Numbered from the stretch's first letter, positions 1-6,728 are shown. The stretch: DNA of 10,551 nt from Microbacteriaceae bacterium (GCA_030840185.1 JAUZFY010000103.1:1-10551); one strand, 5' to 3'. Made by a program: numbers and translations. The notes: generated by a model from the letters alone, not told the origin.

Positions 1-281
1 CGGAGGGCACCTTCTCTCTGTGCACCTTCCTGTAGGTCGACGCGCTCGCTCGAACCGGGCGGATCGATGATGCTCGGCTCACGTTCGAGAAGATGTTGAC
101 CTACGCGAATCATCTCGGCCTCTATTCCGAAGAGGTCGCGGCCAACGGTGAGCAGATCGGCAACTTCCCGCAGGCATTCACGCATCTAGCCCTCATCGAC
201 GCCGCTATCACGCTGAACGAACGCCTAGACAGAGCGTCAAACAAGAACCGTCGCTCGAGCTGGACACGAGCGCCGCGTTAG
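1..281 (+). pseudogene. GH15 family glycoside hydrolase (glucoamylase/trehalase-like), 3' end, interrupted by an in-frame stop
   Basis: This is the C-terminal part of a gene that begins before the window. The frame starting at position 3 reads EGTFSLCTFL, then TAG at 33-35, then [20 protein letters not shown] and on through LGLYSEE and [19 protein letters not shown], ending at TAG 279-281. The GNFPQAF(T/S)HLAL block and the preceding SEE are typical of the (alpha/alpha)6-barrel C-terminus of bacterial GH15 enzymes, which hydrolyse alpha-glucans or trehalose; one Glu of SEE probably corresponds to the catalytic base. Family members usually read F-W-Y/L-V-D-A-L here, so the stop replaces an aromatic or aliphatic residue. 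Because the same frame resumes at once, this is a nonsense change or a compensated small indel pair, not a simple frameshift. The gene may be dead, or the base call may be wrong. The last 20 or so residues are divergent and basic. Family assignment is fairly sure; pseudogene status is less so. Confidence 0.68.
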
Positions 282-344
282 CTCTCGCGAGGCTGGTCTC
301 CGCTTGACCAAACGACTCGCAATCCAAGGCCACCCGAGCGACGC

Positions 345-944
345 TCACCCGCGACCCTGGTCGACGGATGCCACGACCGCTCGCGCGGTTCGCTCGAGGA
401 ACGACACGATCTGCTCCGAGGTCATGTCCGTGTCGAGCGCGCTCTCGACAAGAGCCTCCTCGGCGAACGCTACCCACGAGCGCAGTGCGATGCGAAGCAG
501 CTCGGAGTCCGCGGTCCCCAGTTCCCGGAAGACGGCGATCAACCGGTCGGCCTGGACAGCTCGGGCTTGCTCGAGCGCCTCACGCACGTCGACGGCGCCG
601 CTCGAAGCCCCGCGCACCAGTGAATAAAAGGTTCCGCGATGATCGCGCACGAACTGAACGATCCGCGACAGCGTGTCGCGCAAGCGGTCGAGCGGCGCGA
701 GCTCCGCTGACGGCGCCGTGGCATTGAGCATGCTGTCGCGCGCGGTGCGTGCGATCTCGCCGTGGAGGCCCTTCTTCGAGCCGAAATAGTGAAAGAGAAG
801 TCCGCGTGAGACGCCCGCCTGCGCTGACAGGTACTCGATGGTGAGCGACTCAAGCGGCTTGTCGACAAGGTAGGCCACGCCAAGCGCAACGAGCTGCGCG
901 CGGCGCTCGTCGGGAGCCAGCCGGGTGCGCCGATCCGCTTCCAT
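345..944 (-). CDS. TetR/AcrR family transcriptional repressor
   Basis: A 199-residue protein, the usual length for TetR regulators. The N-terminal DNA-binding domain has its helix-turn-helix at about residues 34-54 (SLTIEYLSAQAGVSRGLLF) followed by the family hallmark HYFGSKKGL at about 52-60. The remaining helical region is the ligand-binding and dimerisation domain; its ligand cannot be read from the sequence. It starts at ATG (complement of 942-944) with only a weak AGGA about 12 bases upstream. It is divergent from the DUF6230 operon, and a perfect palindrome in the shared intergenic region lies over that operon's promoter. Local repression of the operon, and probably autoregulation, is the simplest reading. 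Its 3' end converges on the GH15 remnant across 63 bases in which I see no clear terminator. Confidence 0.93.
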   Translation of the reverse strand: MEADRRTRLAPDERRAQLVALGVAYLVDKPLESLTIEYLSAQAGVSRGLLFHYFGSKKGLHGEIARTARDSMLNATAPSAELAPLDRLRDTLSRIVQFVRDHRGTFYSLVRGASSGAVDVREALEQARAVQADRLIAVFRELGTADSELLRIALRSWVAFAEEALVESALDTDMTSEQIVSFLERTARAVVASVDQGRG

Positions 945-1013
945 GATTGGAGCCTATCCTCGCCTCGCGCAGCCAGCCTGGCGCTTCCGACACGATACCG
1001 CATTGCTCCCGCT

Positions 1014-1036
1014 GCTATTGACATTCCGTCAATAGC
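1014..1036. promoter_or_regulatory. Perfect inverted repeat, probable TetR-family operator
   Basis: The arms GCTATTGAC (1014-1022) and GTCAATAGC (1028-1036) are exact reverse complements around the 5-base spacer ATTCC. The size, the symmetry and the position between a tetR gene and a divergent operon fit a TetR-dimer operator. The site covers the -35 box and most of the promoter spacer of the plus-strand operon, so binding would block RNA polymerase. It lies about 70 bases upstream of the repressor's own start, so autoregulation is also plausible. That the neighbouring regulator binds it is inferred. Confidence 0.75.
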
Positions 1037-1045
1037 GAATATGCT
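1018..1045 (+). promoter_or_regulatory. Sigma-70-type promoter of the DUF6230 operon
   Basis: A full-consensus -35 box TTGACA (1018-1023) is followed after 16 bases by TATGCT (1040-1045), an acceptable -10 box. Transcription would start near 1052, leaving a leader of about 68 bases before the ATG at 1120. The -35 box lies inside the palindrome described separately. Confidence 0.65.
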
Positions 1046-1119
1046 CCCTCTACAGGACCGGATGTCACCCTAATGGGGGCCTTCTCTTGGTGACCGGCCA
1101 TTGGGATCAAGGGGGATCT

Positions 1120-1716
1120 ATGAAGTTCCGAAAGCTCACTGGCACGCACGCGGGGCGTATCGTTCTTGCCGCGGTTCCCGTGGCCGTCGTCTCGACATTC
1201 CTGATGGCGGGTGTGGCCAACGGGGCCGTGCCGGTCTCCTTCGCCGTTTCCGGCAGCCAATTCCAGATCAGCGCGTCCCAGCTCGAGGGGACCGGTTTCT
1301 CGCAGTACGCAGGAGTCGCCCCCGACACGGCAGGCACGCAGCACCAGGTCGCCATCGCGAACATCAGCTCGGCAAGCCTGTCGGACCTGTGCCAGTCCGT
1401 GGTCACGGACACACCGCTCGGCAAGGCCGGGCTGCTCATCACGGCCGGCGGTGGCGGCAAGCCGGCGACCGCGACCGACCTCCAGATCGGCATGACCGAC
1501 CTCAAGGGAGACTCAACCTTCGGAAACATCCGCATCGGTGTCGACGCCTCCACTGTCAACACGAGTGCCAAGGGCTCGGCCGGCGACTTCGCACAGGACG
1601 CCGCCACGATCAAGATCGCCGGGCTGCAACAGACCGCGTGGAGCACCCAGGCGTCGGTGTTCACCCTCACCGGTATGCACGTTCAGCTCACGGATGGGTC
1701 CAAAGGATGCTTTTGA
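1120..1716 (+). CDS. DUF6230 family secreted protein
   Basis: A 198-residue protein. I chose ATG 1120 because AAGGGGG (1109-1115) sits 4 bases upstream; a TTG start at 1087 would only add 11 residues ahead of the signal sequence. The N-terminus has a basic segment (MKFRKLTGTHAGR), a hydrophobic stretch at about 14-32 and a possible cleavage site near ANGA (33-36), so the protein is probably exported or anchored by its N-terminus. The mature part is rich in alternating beta-like segments: VSFAVSGSQFQISASQL at about 39-55, LCQSVVTDTPLG near 90, a GGGGKP turn at 110-115 and DSTFGNIRIGVDASTV at 131-146. The end, QTAWSTQASVFTLTGMHVQL (171-190) plus a terminal Cys, resembles DUF6230 proteins, some of which are mislabelled cholesterol esterases in Streptomyces. 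No catalytic motif is visible. The only cysteines, at 91 and 197, could form a disulfide. It is first in an operon with a DUF6114 gene, the pairing I know from other actinobacteria. Function unknown. Confidence 0.85.
   Translation: MKFRKLTGTHAGRIVLAAVPVAVVSTFLMAGVANGAVPVSFAVSGSQFQISASQLEGTGFSQYAGVAPDTAGTQHQVAIANISSASLSDLCQSVVTDTPLGKAGLLITAGGGGKPATATDLQIGMTDLKGDSTFGNIRIGVDASTVNTSAKGSAGDFAQDAATIKIAGLQQTAWSTQASVFTLTGMHVQLTDGSKGCF
1702..1707 (+). promoter_or_regulatory. Shine-Dalgarno AAAGGA affecting the DUF6114 start choice
   Basis: AAAGGA lies 5 bases before TTG 1713 but overlaps ATG 1707. By spacing alone it favours the TTG, which would make a TTGA overlap with the DUF6230 stop. The two starts differ by only two residues. 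Confidence 0.4.
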
Positions 1717-2213
1717 GCGCGACGTCTCGTCGCAAAAGGCGTGAACCGGCCAGAGGCGCGCGCTCGTCCAGGTTCTCCGCCTGGCGTCGGCAGCGGCCCT
1801 TCGTCGGCGGTGTGCTCACCGTGCTGGCCGGCGTGGAGATGTTCTTCTCCGGCCAGCTCGACATCGGCAAGATCCACGTCCAGCTCGGCATCGAGGGTCT
1901 GCAGGCCACGATAATCCCCGTCCTGCTTGTACTGCTCGGCACTCTCGTCCTTACGATGCCGGTGCACCGGGTCTTCTACGGCGTCATCTCGCTAACCGTG
2001 TCGGTGTACTCGCTCGTGGGCGTGAACCTGGGCGGATTCTTTGTCGGAATGCTGCTCGGCGCCGTCGGCGGCATCCTGATCGTGTCGTGGATGCCGAGGG
2101 CTGATGCCGAAGCAGCGTCCGCGCGGGCACCCGAAGCGGCCGATGTCGAGGTGGAGACTCTCGCCGCCCCGCCCGCCGTGGGGCCGGTCCCTTCCGTGAG
2201 GCGGCGATCCTGA
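1707..2213 (+). CDS. DUF6114 family four-helix membrane protein
   Basis: A 168-residue protein with a basic cytoplasmic-type N-terminus (residues 1-30, many Arg/Lys). Four hydrophobic segments follow at about 32-48, 66-84, 88-108 and 109-127. The tail (about 130-168) is Ala/Pro-rich, first acidic, then ending in RRRS. RPFVGGVLTVLAGVEMFFSG and the LGGFFVGMLLGAVGG block match my knowledge of DUF6114 proteins. It overlaps the end of the DUF6230 gene, and an alternative TTG start at 1713 has better ribosome-binding-site spacing. A longer open frame extends upstream to 1101, but that part is a shadow of the DUF6230 gene. The likely role is an integral membrane partner or anchor for the two exported proteins encoded on either side; this is inferred from gene order only. 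Confidence 0.85.
   Translation: MLLSATSRRKRREPARGARSSRFSAWRRQRPFVGGVLTVLAGVEMFFSGQLDIGKIHVQLGIEGLQATIIPVLLVLLGTLVLTMPVHRVFYGVISLTVSVYSLVGVNLGGFFVGMLLGAVGGILIVSWMPRADAEAASARAPEAADVEVETLAAPPAVGPVPSVRRRS
2198..2201 (+). promoter_or_regulatory. Shine-Dalgarno GAGG supporting a CTG start at 2210
   Basis: GAGG ends 8 bases before CTG 2210. No ATG, GTG or TTG in this frame lies between here and GTG 2306, so this site supports the non-canonical start. Confidence 0.45.
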
Positions 2214-2932
2214 GGCCCCGCGGCACGGGTCGCGCGCGTGCGGTCGACAGCAGCCTGGTCGTCCTCAGCCTGGTCGTCGCGCTGACCGGACTCGGGGCGG
2301 CCAGAGTGCCCGCAGGACCGGCTTCTGTCTGTATCCCGCTGCTCACGACCTGTGGTTCGCCGACGCCGGGTTCAGGCCCGGTTCCCGTCGCACCTCTGCC
2401 GATCGCGCCCGTGCCGAGCCCGGGTTCGCCCCCGCTCGGCACCCTCGCGCCGAGCACCCCGACGCCGACAACCGGGCCCCCGCCACCGGACGCGCTGCCC
2501 GTCGGCGCGCCCGACCAGAACGCTCCGACGTTCACGCTGCCTGCGGCGCAGCTGACCGGGTCCTCGATCTCATTCACCGGATTGCACTCGGTCAGCTACG
2601 TGACTGTGCCGCTCGCCGACGGTCGCAGGACGCCCGTCATCAAGCTCACCGCCGACGACATCGTCATCACCGACTTCCACCTCACCGTCCGCAAGGCGAC
2701 CGGTCCCGCCCTGGTCTCGGATTCGAGCCGGATGGAGCTCCGCGGCAACATCCAGGTCTACGTCGACTCGATCACGGCTACCCTGCTCGACGGAAGTCCG
2801 TTCACGCTTGGTGCCTCGACTCCCCCGCCCGGGAACGACGTGCCGCCGACTCTCATGCGGGTTAACCTCGGCCTCGTGGGCGTGACCGCGGACTCGATCG
2901 CCTTCGTTCCGTCGCACCAGGCGCTGAAGTAG
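2210..2932 (+). CDS. Secreted proline-rich protein of the DUF6230/DUF6114 operon, probable CTG start
   Basis: I do not recognise a named family. From CTG 2210 the frame encodes 240 residues: an Arg-rich start (RPRGTGRAR), a hydrophobic core at about 14-31 (SSLVVLSLVVALTGLGAA), then a pair of cysteines (41 and 48). A Pro/Ser/Thr linker runs from about 51 to 100, and a beta-rich domain of about 140 residues ends in SHQALK. The first standard start is GTG 2306, which would remove the whole export signal; GAGG at 2198-2201 and the CTGA overlap with the DUF6114 stop support 2210. The C-terminal domain has segments such as ADDIVITDFHLTV and VYVDSITATLLDG. These look like the amphipathic strands of the DUF6230 protein, so distant kinship is possible. 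The linker suggests a domain held away from the membrane. The coding frame is secure; the start and function are not. Confidence 0.72.
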   Translation: MRPRGTGRARAVDSSLVVLSLVVALTGLGAARVPAGPASVCIPLLTTCGSPTPGSGPVPVAPLPIAPVPSPGSPPLGTLAPSTPTPTTGPPPPDALPVGAPDQNAPTFTLPAAQLTGSSISFTGLHSVSYVTVPLADGRRTPVIKLTADDIVITDFHLTVRKATGPALVSDSSRMELRGNIQVYVDSITATLLDGSPFTLGASTPPPGNDVPPTLMRVNLGLVGVTADSIAFVPSHQALK

Positions 2933-3029
2933 CGCGCGGTGCGCCGCGTCGTCTTCCGCGGTCCCGCGATCCTCGTCAGTGCCCGCGAACATAGCGGAAG
3001 GCGACGTCCGGGGCGCCACCTGGGAACGT

Positions 3030-3070
3030 AAACCGCGGCCGCAGGCGAGGGCCTGCGCGTGGCGGTTTTT
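3030..3070 (+). terminator. Rho-independent terminator of the DUF6230 operon
   Basis: An inner stem CGCAGGC (3040-3046) / GCCTGCG (3051-3057) closes a GAGG loop. An outer stem AAACCGC (3030-3036) / GCGGTTT (3062-3068) surrounds it across a small internal loop, and a run of five T (3066-3070) follows. It lies about 100 bases after the stop of the third gene and before the transporter operon, so it separates the two transcripts. Confidence 0.75.
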
Positions 3071-3132
3071 CGGATGCGACGCCGACCATTCACCCGCCGC
3101 TCGGAAGAGTACCTGCGCCGACGAGCGTCACT

Positions 3133-3152
3133 CGAACGTATTACGAACGTAA
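3133..3152. repeat. Tandem CGAACGTA repeats with overlapping palindrome upstream of the transporter operon
   Basis: CGAACGTA occurs at 3133-3140 and again at 3144-3151, a period of 11 bases, about one helical turn. The second copy is part of the palindrome TTACG-AA-CGTAA (3141-3152), and CGTA-T-TACG (3137-3145) forms another. Two sites on the same helix face, about 90 bases before a solute-uptake operon, would suit a dimeric regulator. No regulator gene for it is in the window, so the role is speculative. Confidence 0.4.
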
Positions 3153-3237
3153 CAGGCCGGAAAAGAAGGGAACCTAATGTTGCAAAGAATACTTCATCGC
3201 CCGTCACGGTTCAGCCCACGCAAAGGAACACGCGCCA

Positions 3238-4839
3238 ATGAATATTCGTCACTCTCTCGTCGCGGTGTCTGCTGCGGTCCTCGCCCTCACATTGGCCGGT
3301 TGCGCCGGAGGCGCCCAGTCGGCGCCTTCCCCCAGCGCGGCAGGCGCCGTGAAGAAGGGCGGACACCTCGTGGTCGCCATCTCCGGAGCCCCCGACACCC
3401 TCGACCCCGCGTTCACGACATCGAAATACAGCACCTACACCATGCCGAACTGGTGCGAGCGGCTCTTCGACGTCGACGCCAAGCTCAACATCATCCCGCA
3501 GCTCGCGGCCGCGTTGCCGACCGTCAGCCCCGACGGCAAGACGGTCACAATCAAGCTCCGCACCGGCATCAAGTTCAACGACGGCACGGCCTTCAACGCC
3601 GACGCGGTCAAGATCAACCTCGACCGCTACCGCACCAACCCGCGTTCGGCAGAAGCACCCAACCTGAAGAACGTGGTCGACACCAAGGTCATCGACGAGA
3701 ACACGGTGCAGCTGGACCTGTCGGCACCCACCGCACCGCTGATCTCGGTGCTCGCCAACCGCTCGGGGATGATGGCCTCGCCGACACAGCTGGCGAAGCT
3801 CGGTGACAACTTCGGCAACGACCCTGTGTGTGTCGGGCCGTTCTCGTTCGTGTCCCGACCGTCCGCCGACACCATCAACCTCAAGAAGTCTCAGTACTAC
3901 TACGACAAAAACAAGGTGAACCTCGACACCGTGACGTTCCAGGTCATCACCCAGCCAAACGTTCGGGCCACCAACCTGCGATCCGGTGACATCCAGGCCG
4001 CGATCGACATCGCGCCGGCGGATGTCACGAGCCTCAAGTCCGATCCGAACATCACGATGGACGATGTGGTGAGCCTCGGGTTCCAGCTTCTGACCGTCAA
4101 TGTCGCGAACAGCGGCGGGTCGGGCAAGCCGCCCTACTCACCCGTCAGCACGCCCCTGGCCAACGCCGATCTGCGCAAGGCCTTCGAGCTCACCCTCGAT
4201 CGCAATGCCATCAACAAGGTCGTCTACGGCGGATTTAAGACTCCCGGATGCAGCCCCCTGTCGCCGGCGAGCCCCTGGTACACCGACATCCCCTGCAGCA
4301 AGCCGAACGTGGCTGAGGCCAAGAAGATCGTCGCCGCGAGCGGTGTCAAGACGCCCATCCCGGTGCAGCTGACGATCCAGGCCGCCAACGACGAACAGAC
4401 CAAGCTCGGCACGGTGATTCAGGCGATGGCCAAACAGGCCGGCTTCGCGGTCAGCGTCAAGCCGACGGAGTCCGCCGCCGGCGGCGCCGCCGCTCAGGCC
4501 GGCACGTTCGACGCCTATATGAACGGCTGGTCGGGACGAATCGATCCCGACCAGAACATGTCGATGTTCTGGTCCCCGACGAGCGCCTTGAACTACAGCG
4601 GCGCGAATTACAAGGACATCAACGACCTCATGGCCAAGGCCACCAGCACCACGGGTGATAACGCGAAGCGCAAGGCCCTTTACGCCCAGATCGCGGAGAA
4701 AATGAACGCGGACCGCAACTACATAGTCCTCTTCCACGACGCGCTCATGATGGGTGTCCGCAAGCAGGTCACCGGCATCAACTACTACAGCGACGCCGTG
4801 ATCCGTCTGAAGACCGCAGGATTCACCACCGGCGGCTGA
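3238..4839 (+). CDS. ABC transporter substrate-binding lipoprotein, family 5 (peptide/dipeptide type)
   Basis: A 533-residue protein starting at ATG 3238, with AAAGGAA 9 bases upstream. A lipoprotein signal peptide ends in the lipobox LAGC with the lipidated Cys at residue 22, so the protein should be tethered to the outer face of the membrane. A short Ala/Ser/Pro linker leads into a full-length SBP_bac_5 fold. Family features include GGHLVVAISGAPDTLDPAF near 41-59, the VSPDGKTVTIKLRTGIKFNDGTAFNADAV block and VGPFSFVS in the middle. LRKAFELTLDRNAINKVVYGG and FDAYMNGWSGRIDPDQNMSMFW follow in the second half. Such proteins deliver oligopeptides, dipeptides, glutathione or nickel complexes to a permease; the ligand is not readable here. 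It is first in the transporter operon, 57 bases ahead of the first permease gene. Confidence 0.95.
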   Translation: MNIRHSLVAVSAAVLALTLAGCAGGAQSAPSPSAAGAVKKGGHLVVAISGAPDTLDPAFTTSKYSTYTMPNWCERLFDVDAKLNIIPQLAAALPTVSPDGKTVTIKLRTGIKFNDGTAFNADAVKINLDRYRTNPRSAEAPNLKNVVDTKVIDENTVQLDLSAPTAPLISVLANRSGMMASPTQLAKLGDNFGNDPVCVGPFSFVSRPSADTINLKKSQYYYDKNKVNLDTVTFQVITQPNVRATNLRSGDIQAAIDIAPADVTSLKSDPNITMDDVVSLGFQLLTVNVANSGGSGKPPYSPVSTPLANADLRKAFELTLDRNAINKVVYGGFKTPGCSPLSPASPWYTDIPCSKPNVAEAKKIVAASGVKTPIPVQLTIQAANDEQTKLGTVIQAMAKQAGFAVSVKPTESAAGGAAAQAGTFDAYMNGWSGRIDPDQNMSMFWSPTSALNYSGANYKDINDLMAKATSTTGDNAKRKALYAQIAEKMNADRNYIVLFHDALMMGVRKQVTGINYYSDAVIRLKTAGFTTGG

Positions 4840-4896
4840 TGGGGCGGCCGGCCCGTTATCGCTGACAACTGTGTCGATGGAGAGTGGGGGTAACTC

Positions 4897-5853
4897 GTGA
4901 AGTGGTACGTGCTTCGACGGCTCGGAATCTCGGTCCTGACGTTGGTCCTGTCCACGATGGTGATCTTCGTCGCGGTTCGGCTGTTGCCGGGGGATACCGC
5001 CCAGGTCATGGCGGGGGAATCGGCCGACGCGGGAGTGGTCGCCGCGATTCGGGCGGAGTATGGACTGAACCAGCCGTGGCCCGTCCAGTACCTTCAATGG
5101 ATCGGTCACGCCCTCCGCGGCGACCTCGGCACATCAGCGGGGACCGGATTGTCGGTCGCGGGAGCGCTGGCAGCCAGACTGCCCGTGACGTTGGAGCTGG
5201 CCGTTCTTGCGGTGCTGATCGCCGTCGCGATCGCCCTGCCCCTTGGGCAACTGGCGGCCGTTCACCGGGGCACCGCCCGCGACTATCTGCCAACGACCGG
5301 CTCGCTGATCGGGTTGTCCGTCCCGCATTTCTGGCTCGGCCTGCTGCTGATCCTCACCTTCTCGGTGAACCTCGGGTGGTTGCCGGCGTCTGGATATGTT
5401 CCCTTCAGCCAGTCGCCGGTCGGCAACCTGTCCCGCATGATCATGCCCGCATCCGTGTTGGGCATCGGTTTGGCCGCTGTGCTGATGCGACAGATGCGGT
5501 CCGCCATGCTCGAGGCGCTGGGTTCGGACTACATCCGTACCGCTCGCGCCAAAGGGCTCTCCGAGCGAGTCGTCGTCGGGGTTCATGCGTTGCGCAACGC
5601 ACTGACCACGGTCGTCACGGTGCTCGGTCTCGAGCTCGGTGCCCTGATCTCCGGCGTCGTGATCACTGAGCAGATCTTCGTGATACCGGGGCTCGGCAAG
5701 ATGACGCTCGACTCGGTGTTCAGCCGCGACTACACGGGCCTGCAGGGCGTCGTGCTGCTGACCGCCACCGCATACATCGTCATCAACTTCCTCGTGGACG
5801 TGACCTACTCGCTACTCAATCCGCGCATCCGCGTGGGGGCTGGGGCATCATGA
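4897..5853 (+). CDS. Peptide-type ABC transporter permease, DppB-like
   Basis: A 318-residue inner-membrane permease. It starts at GTG 4897 after a purine-rich GGAGAGTGGGGG stretch. The N-terminus (MKWYVLRRLGISVLTLVLSTMVIF) is the usual first helix of DppB/OppB proteins, followed by RLLPGD and the periplasmic segment containing RAEYGLNQPWPVQY. Further hydrophobic segments lie at about 98-120, 137-159, 181-199, 233-258 and 283-304, giving about six helices. The EAA-type coupling loop, EALGSDYIRTARAKGLSE at about 206-223, contacts the ATPase subunits, and EQIFVIPGLGKM near 258-269 is strongly family-typical. It forms a heterodimeric channel with the next gene product. Its stop overlaps the next start (ATGA, 5850-5853). 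Confidence 0.95.
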   Translation: MKWYVLRRLGISVLTLVLSTMVIFVAVRLLPGDTAQVMAGESADAGVVAAIRAEYGLNQPWPVQYLQWIGHALRGDLGTSAGTGLSVAGALAARLPVTLELAVLAVLIAVAIALPLGQLAAVHRGTARDYLPTTGSLIGLSVPHFWLGLLLILTFSVNLGWLPASGYVPFSQSPVGNLSRMIMPASVLGIGLAAVLMRQMRSAMLEALGSDYIRTARAKGLSERVVVGVHALRNALTTVVTVLGLELGALISGVVITEQIFVIPGLGKMTLDSVFSRDYTGLQGVVLLTATAYIVINFLVDVTYSLLNPRIRVGAGAS

Positions 5854-6728
5854 CAACCGCCGCTATAGCCGTTGACCACGCCCGTGCCTCGCGAGCTCGG
5901 CGCCTGTTTCGCCGGTTCGCGAGCCGACCACCGGCTGTCGTCGGCCTGGTCGGGGTGATCCTCGTGGTTCTGATCGCCATCTTCGCCCCGCTGATCTCCC
6001 CGTACGACCCGGCACAAGGCGACTACAACCACGTGTTCCTCACGCCGTTCAGCGCCGGCCACGTGCTCGGAACCGACGACCTTGGCCGCGATGTGTTGTC
6101 CCGCATCCTGCAGGGGTCGCGTTCCTCGCTGTCGGCCGGCCTCGCCGCCACCCTGCTGGCGGTCGTGGTCGGGGTGTCGTTCGGGCTCCTTGCCGGTTAC
6201 TATCGCGGTGCGCTCGACACGATCATCATGCGGGCAACGGACGTGATGCTCGCATTCCCGTTCCTCGTGCTGGCCGTCGGGTTGGCTGCCATTCTCGGCC
6301 CGTCGCTGAACAACGCCATCCTCGCCCTCGCCATCTCGTCCGTGCCCGGATACGTGCGGATCACCCGTGCCGAGGTGCTCGGCCTGCGTGAACAGGACTA
6401 CGTGCAGGCCGCGATCGTCAATGGCGCGCCCGATCGGGTCATCCTGTTCCGCCACATTCTGCGCAACTGCGTGAGCCCGCTAGTCGTACAGGCCAGCGTC
6501 ACCATTCCGACGATGATCATCGGCGAGGCCGCCCTGTCGTTTCTCGGCATCGGGGTACAACCACCTACCGCTTCATGGGGGATCATGCTTTCTTCAGCCC
6601 AGGGCTACATTTCGCAAGCGCCGTGGTACGCGCTTATTCCCGGCGTGGCCATCGCGATCACCGCCCTCTCCTTTAACTTGCTGGGCGACGGACTACGCGA
6701 CATCCTCGACCCGAGGGCCACCAAGTGA
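5850..6728 (+). CDS. Peptide-type ABC transporter permease, DppC-like
   Basis: A 292-residue inner-membrane permease with an OppC_N-type N-terminal region: a basic stretch, first helix at about 29-49 ending in FAPLISPYDP, then the signature HVLGTDDLGRDVLSRIL at about 71-87. Transmembrane segments follow around 95-117, 131-150, 154-165, 210-236 and 255-278. The EAA coupling loop runs from about 173 (RAEVLGLREQDYVQAA through HILRN), and EAALSFLGIGVQPP is typical of the family. It partners the DppB-like subunit. The start overlaps the preceding stop by 4 bp and the stop overlaps the following GTG by 4 bp, so translation is probably coupled. Confidence 0.95.
   Translation: MTTAAIAVDHARASRARRLFRRFASRPPAVVGLVGVILVVLIAIFAPLISPYDPAQGDYNHVFLTPFSAGHVLGTDDLGRDVLSRILQGSRSSLSAGLAATLLAVVVGVSFGLLAGYYRGALDTIIMRATDVMLAFPFLVLAVGLAAILGPSLNNAILALAISSVPGYVRITRAEVLGLREQDYVQAAIVNGAPDRVILFRHILRNCVSPLVVQASVTIPTMIIGEAALSFLGIGVQPPTASWGIMLSSAQGYISQAPWYALIPGVAIAITALSFNLLGDGLRDILDPRATK

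Larger units (their letters stand above)
2933..3237. other. Intergenic region between the DUF6230 operon and the peptide-transporter operon
   Basis: These 305 bases hold the operon terminator (about 3030-3070) and, nearer the transporter operon, a small cluster of repeats and palindromes (3133-3152). A Shine-Dalgarno AAAGGAA (3222-3228) stands 9 bases before the binding-protein ATG. I see no convincing -35/-10 pair for the transporter operon, no RNA gene and no credible coding frame. Short ATG frames at 3059 and 3177 lack family-like sequence. Confidence 0.6.

Noticed and set aside
282..344. Possible bidirectional terminator between the converging GH15 and tetR genes
   Set aside because: Only the short palindrome CTCGCGAG (284-291) is present, with no usable loop and no T-run on either strand.
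1107..1670. Open frame of 187 codons on the minus strand across the DUF6230 gene
   Set aside because: The plus-strand frame has a signal sequence, a ribosome-binding site and family similarity; the minus frame has none of these.
1101..1706. Upstream extension of the DUF6114 reading frame
   Set aside because: These codons are the out-of-frame image of the DUF6230 gene (Arg-rich, featureless). The family sequence starts only after 1707.
2306..2932. GTG 2306 as the start of the third operon gene
   Set aside because: It would remove the in-frame hydrophobic export signal and leave about 90 untranslated bases between genes that otherwise abut or overlap.
4842..4854. Small hairpin GGGC-GGCCG-GCCC between the binding-protein and permease genes
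   Set aside because: Binding-protein genes are often followed by an mRNA-stabilising hairpin, but a 4-bp stem with no T-run is too weak to call.
4138..5109. Open frame of 323 codons on the minus strand
   Set aside because: It lies opposite the binding-protein gene and the start of the permease gene, has a His/Arg/Gly-rich composition without family features, and is the usual antisense shadow of a high-GC gene.
5805..6455. Open frame of 216 codons on the minus strand across the DppC-like gene
   Set aside because: It has a low-complexity His/Asp/Arg/Gln composition and lies opposite a clear permease gene.
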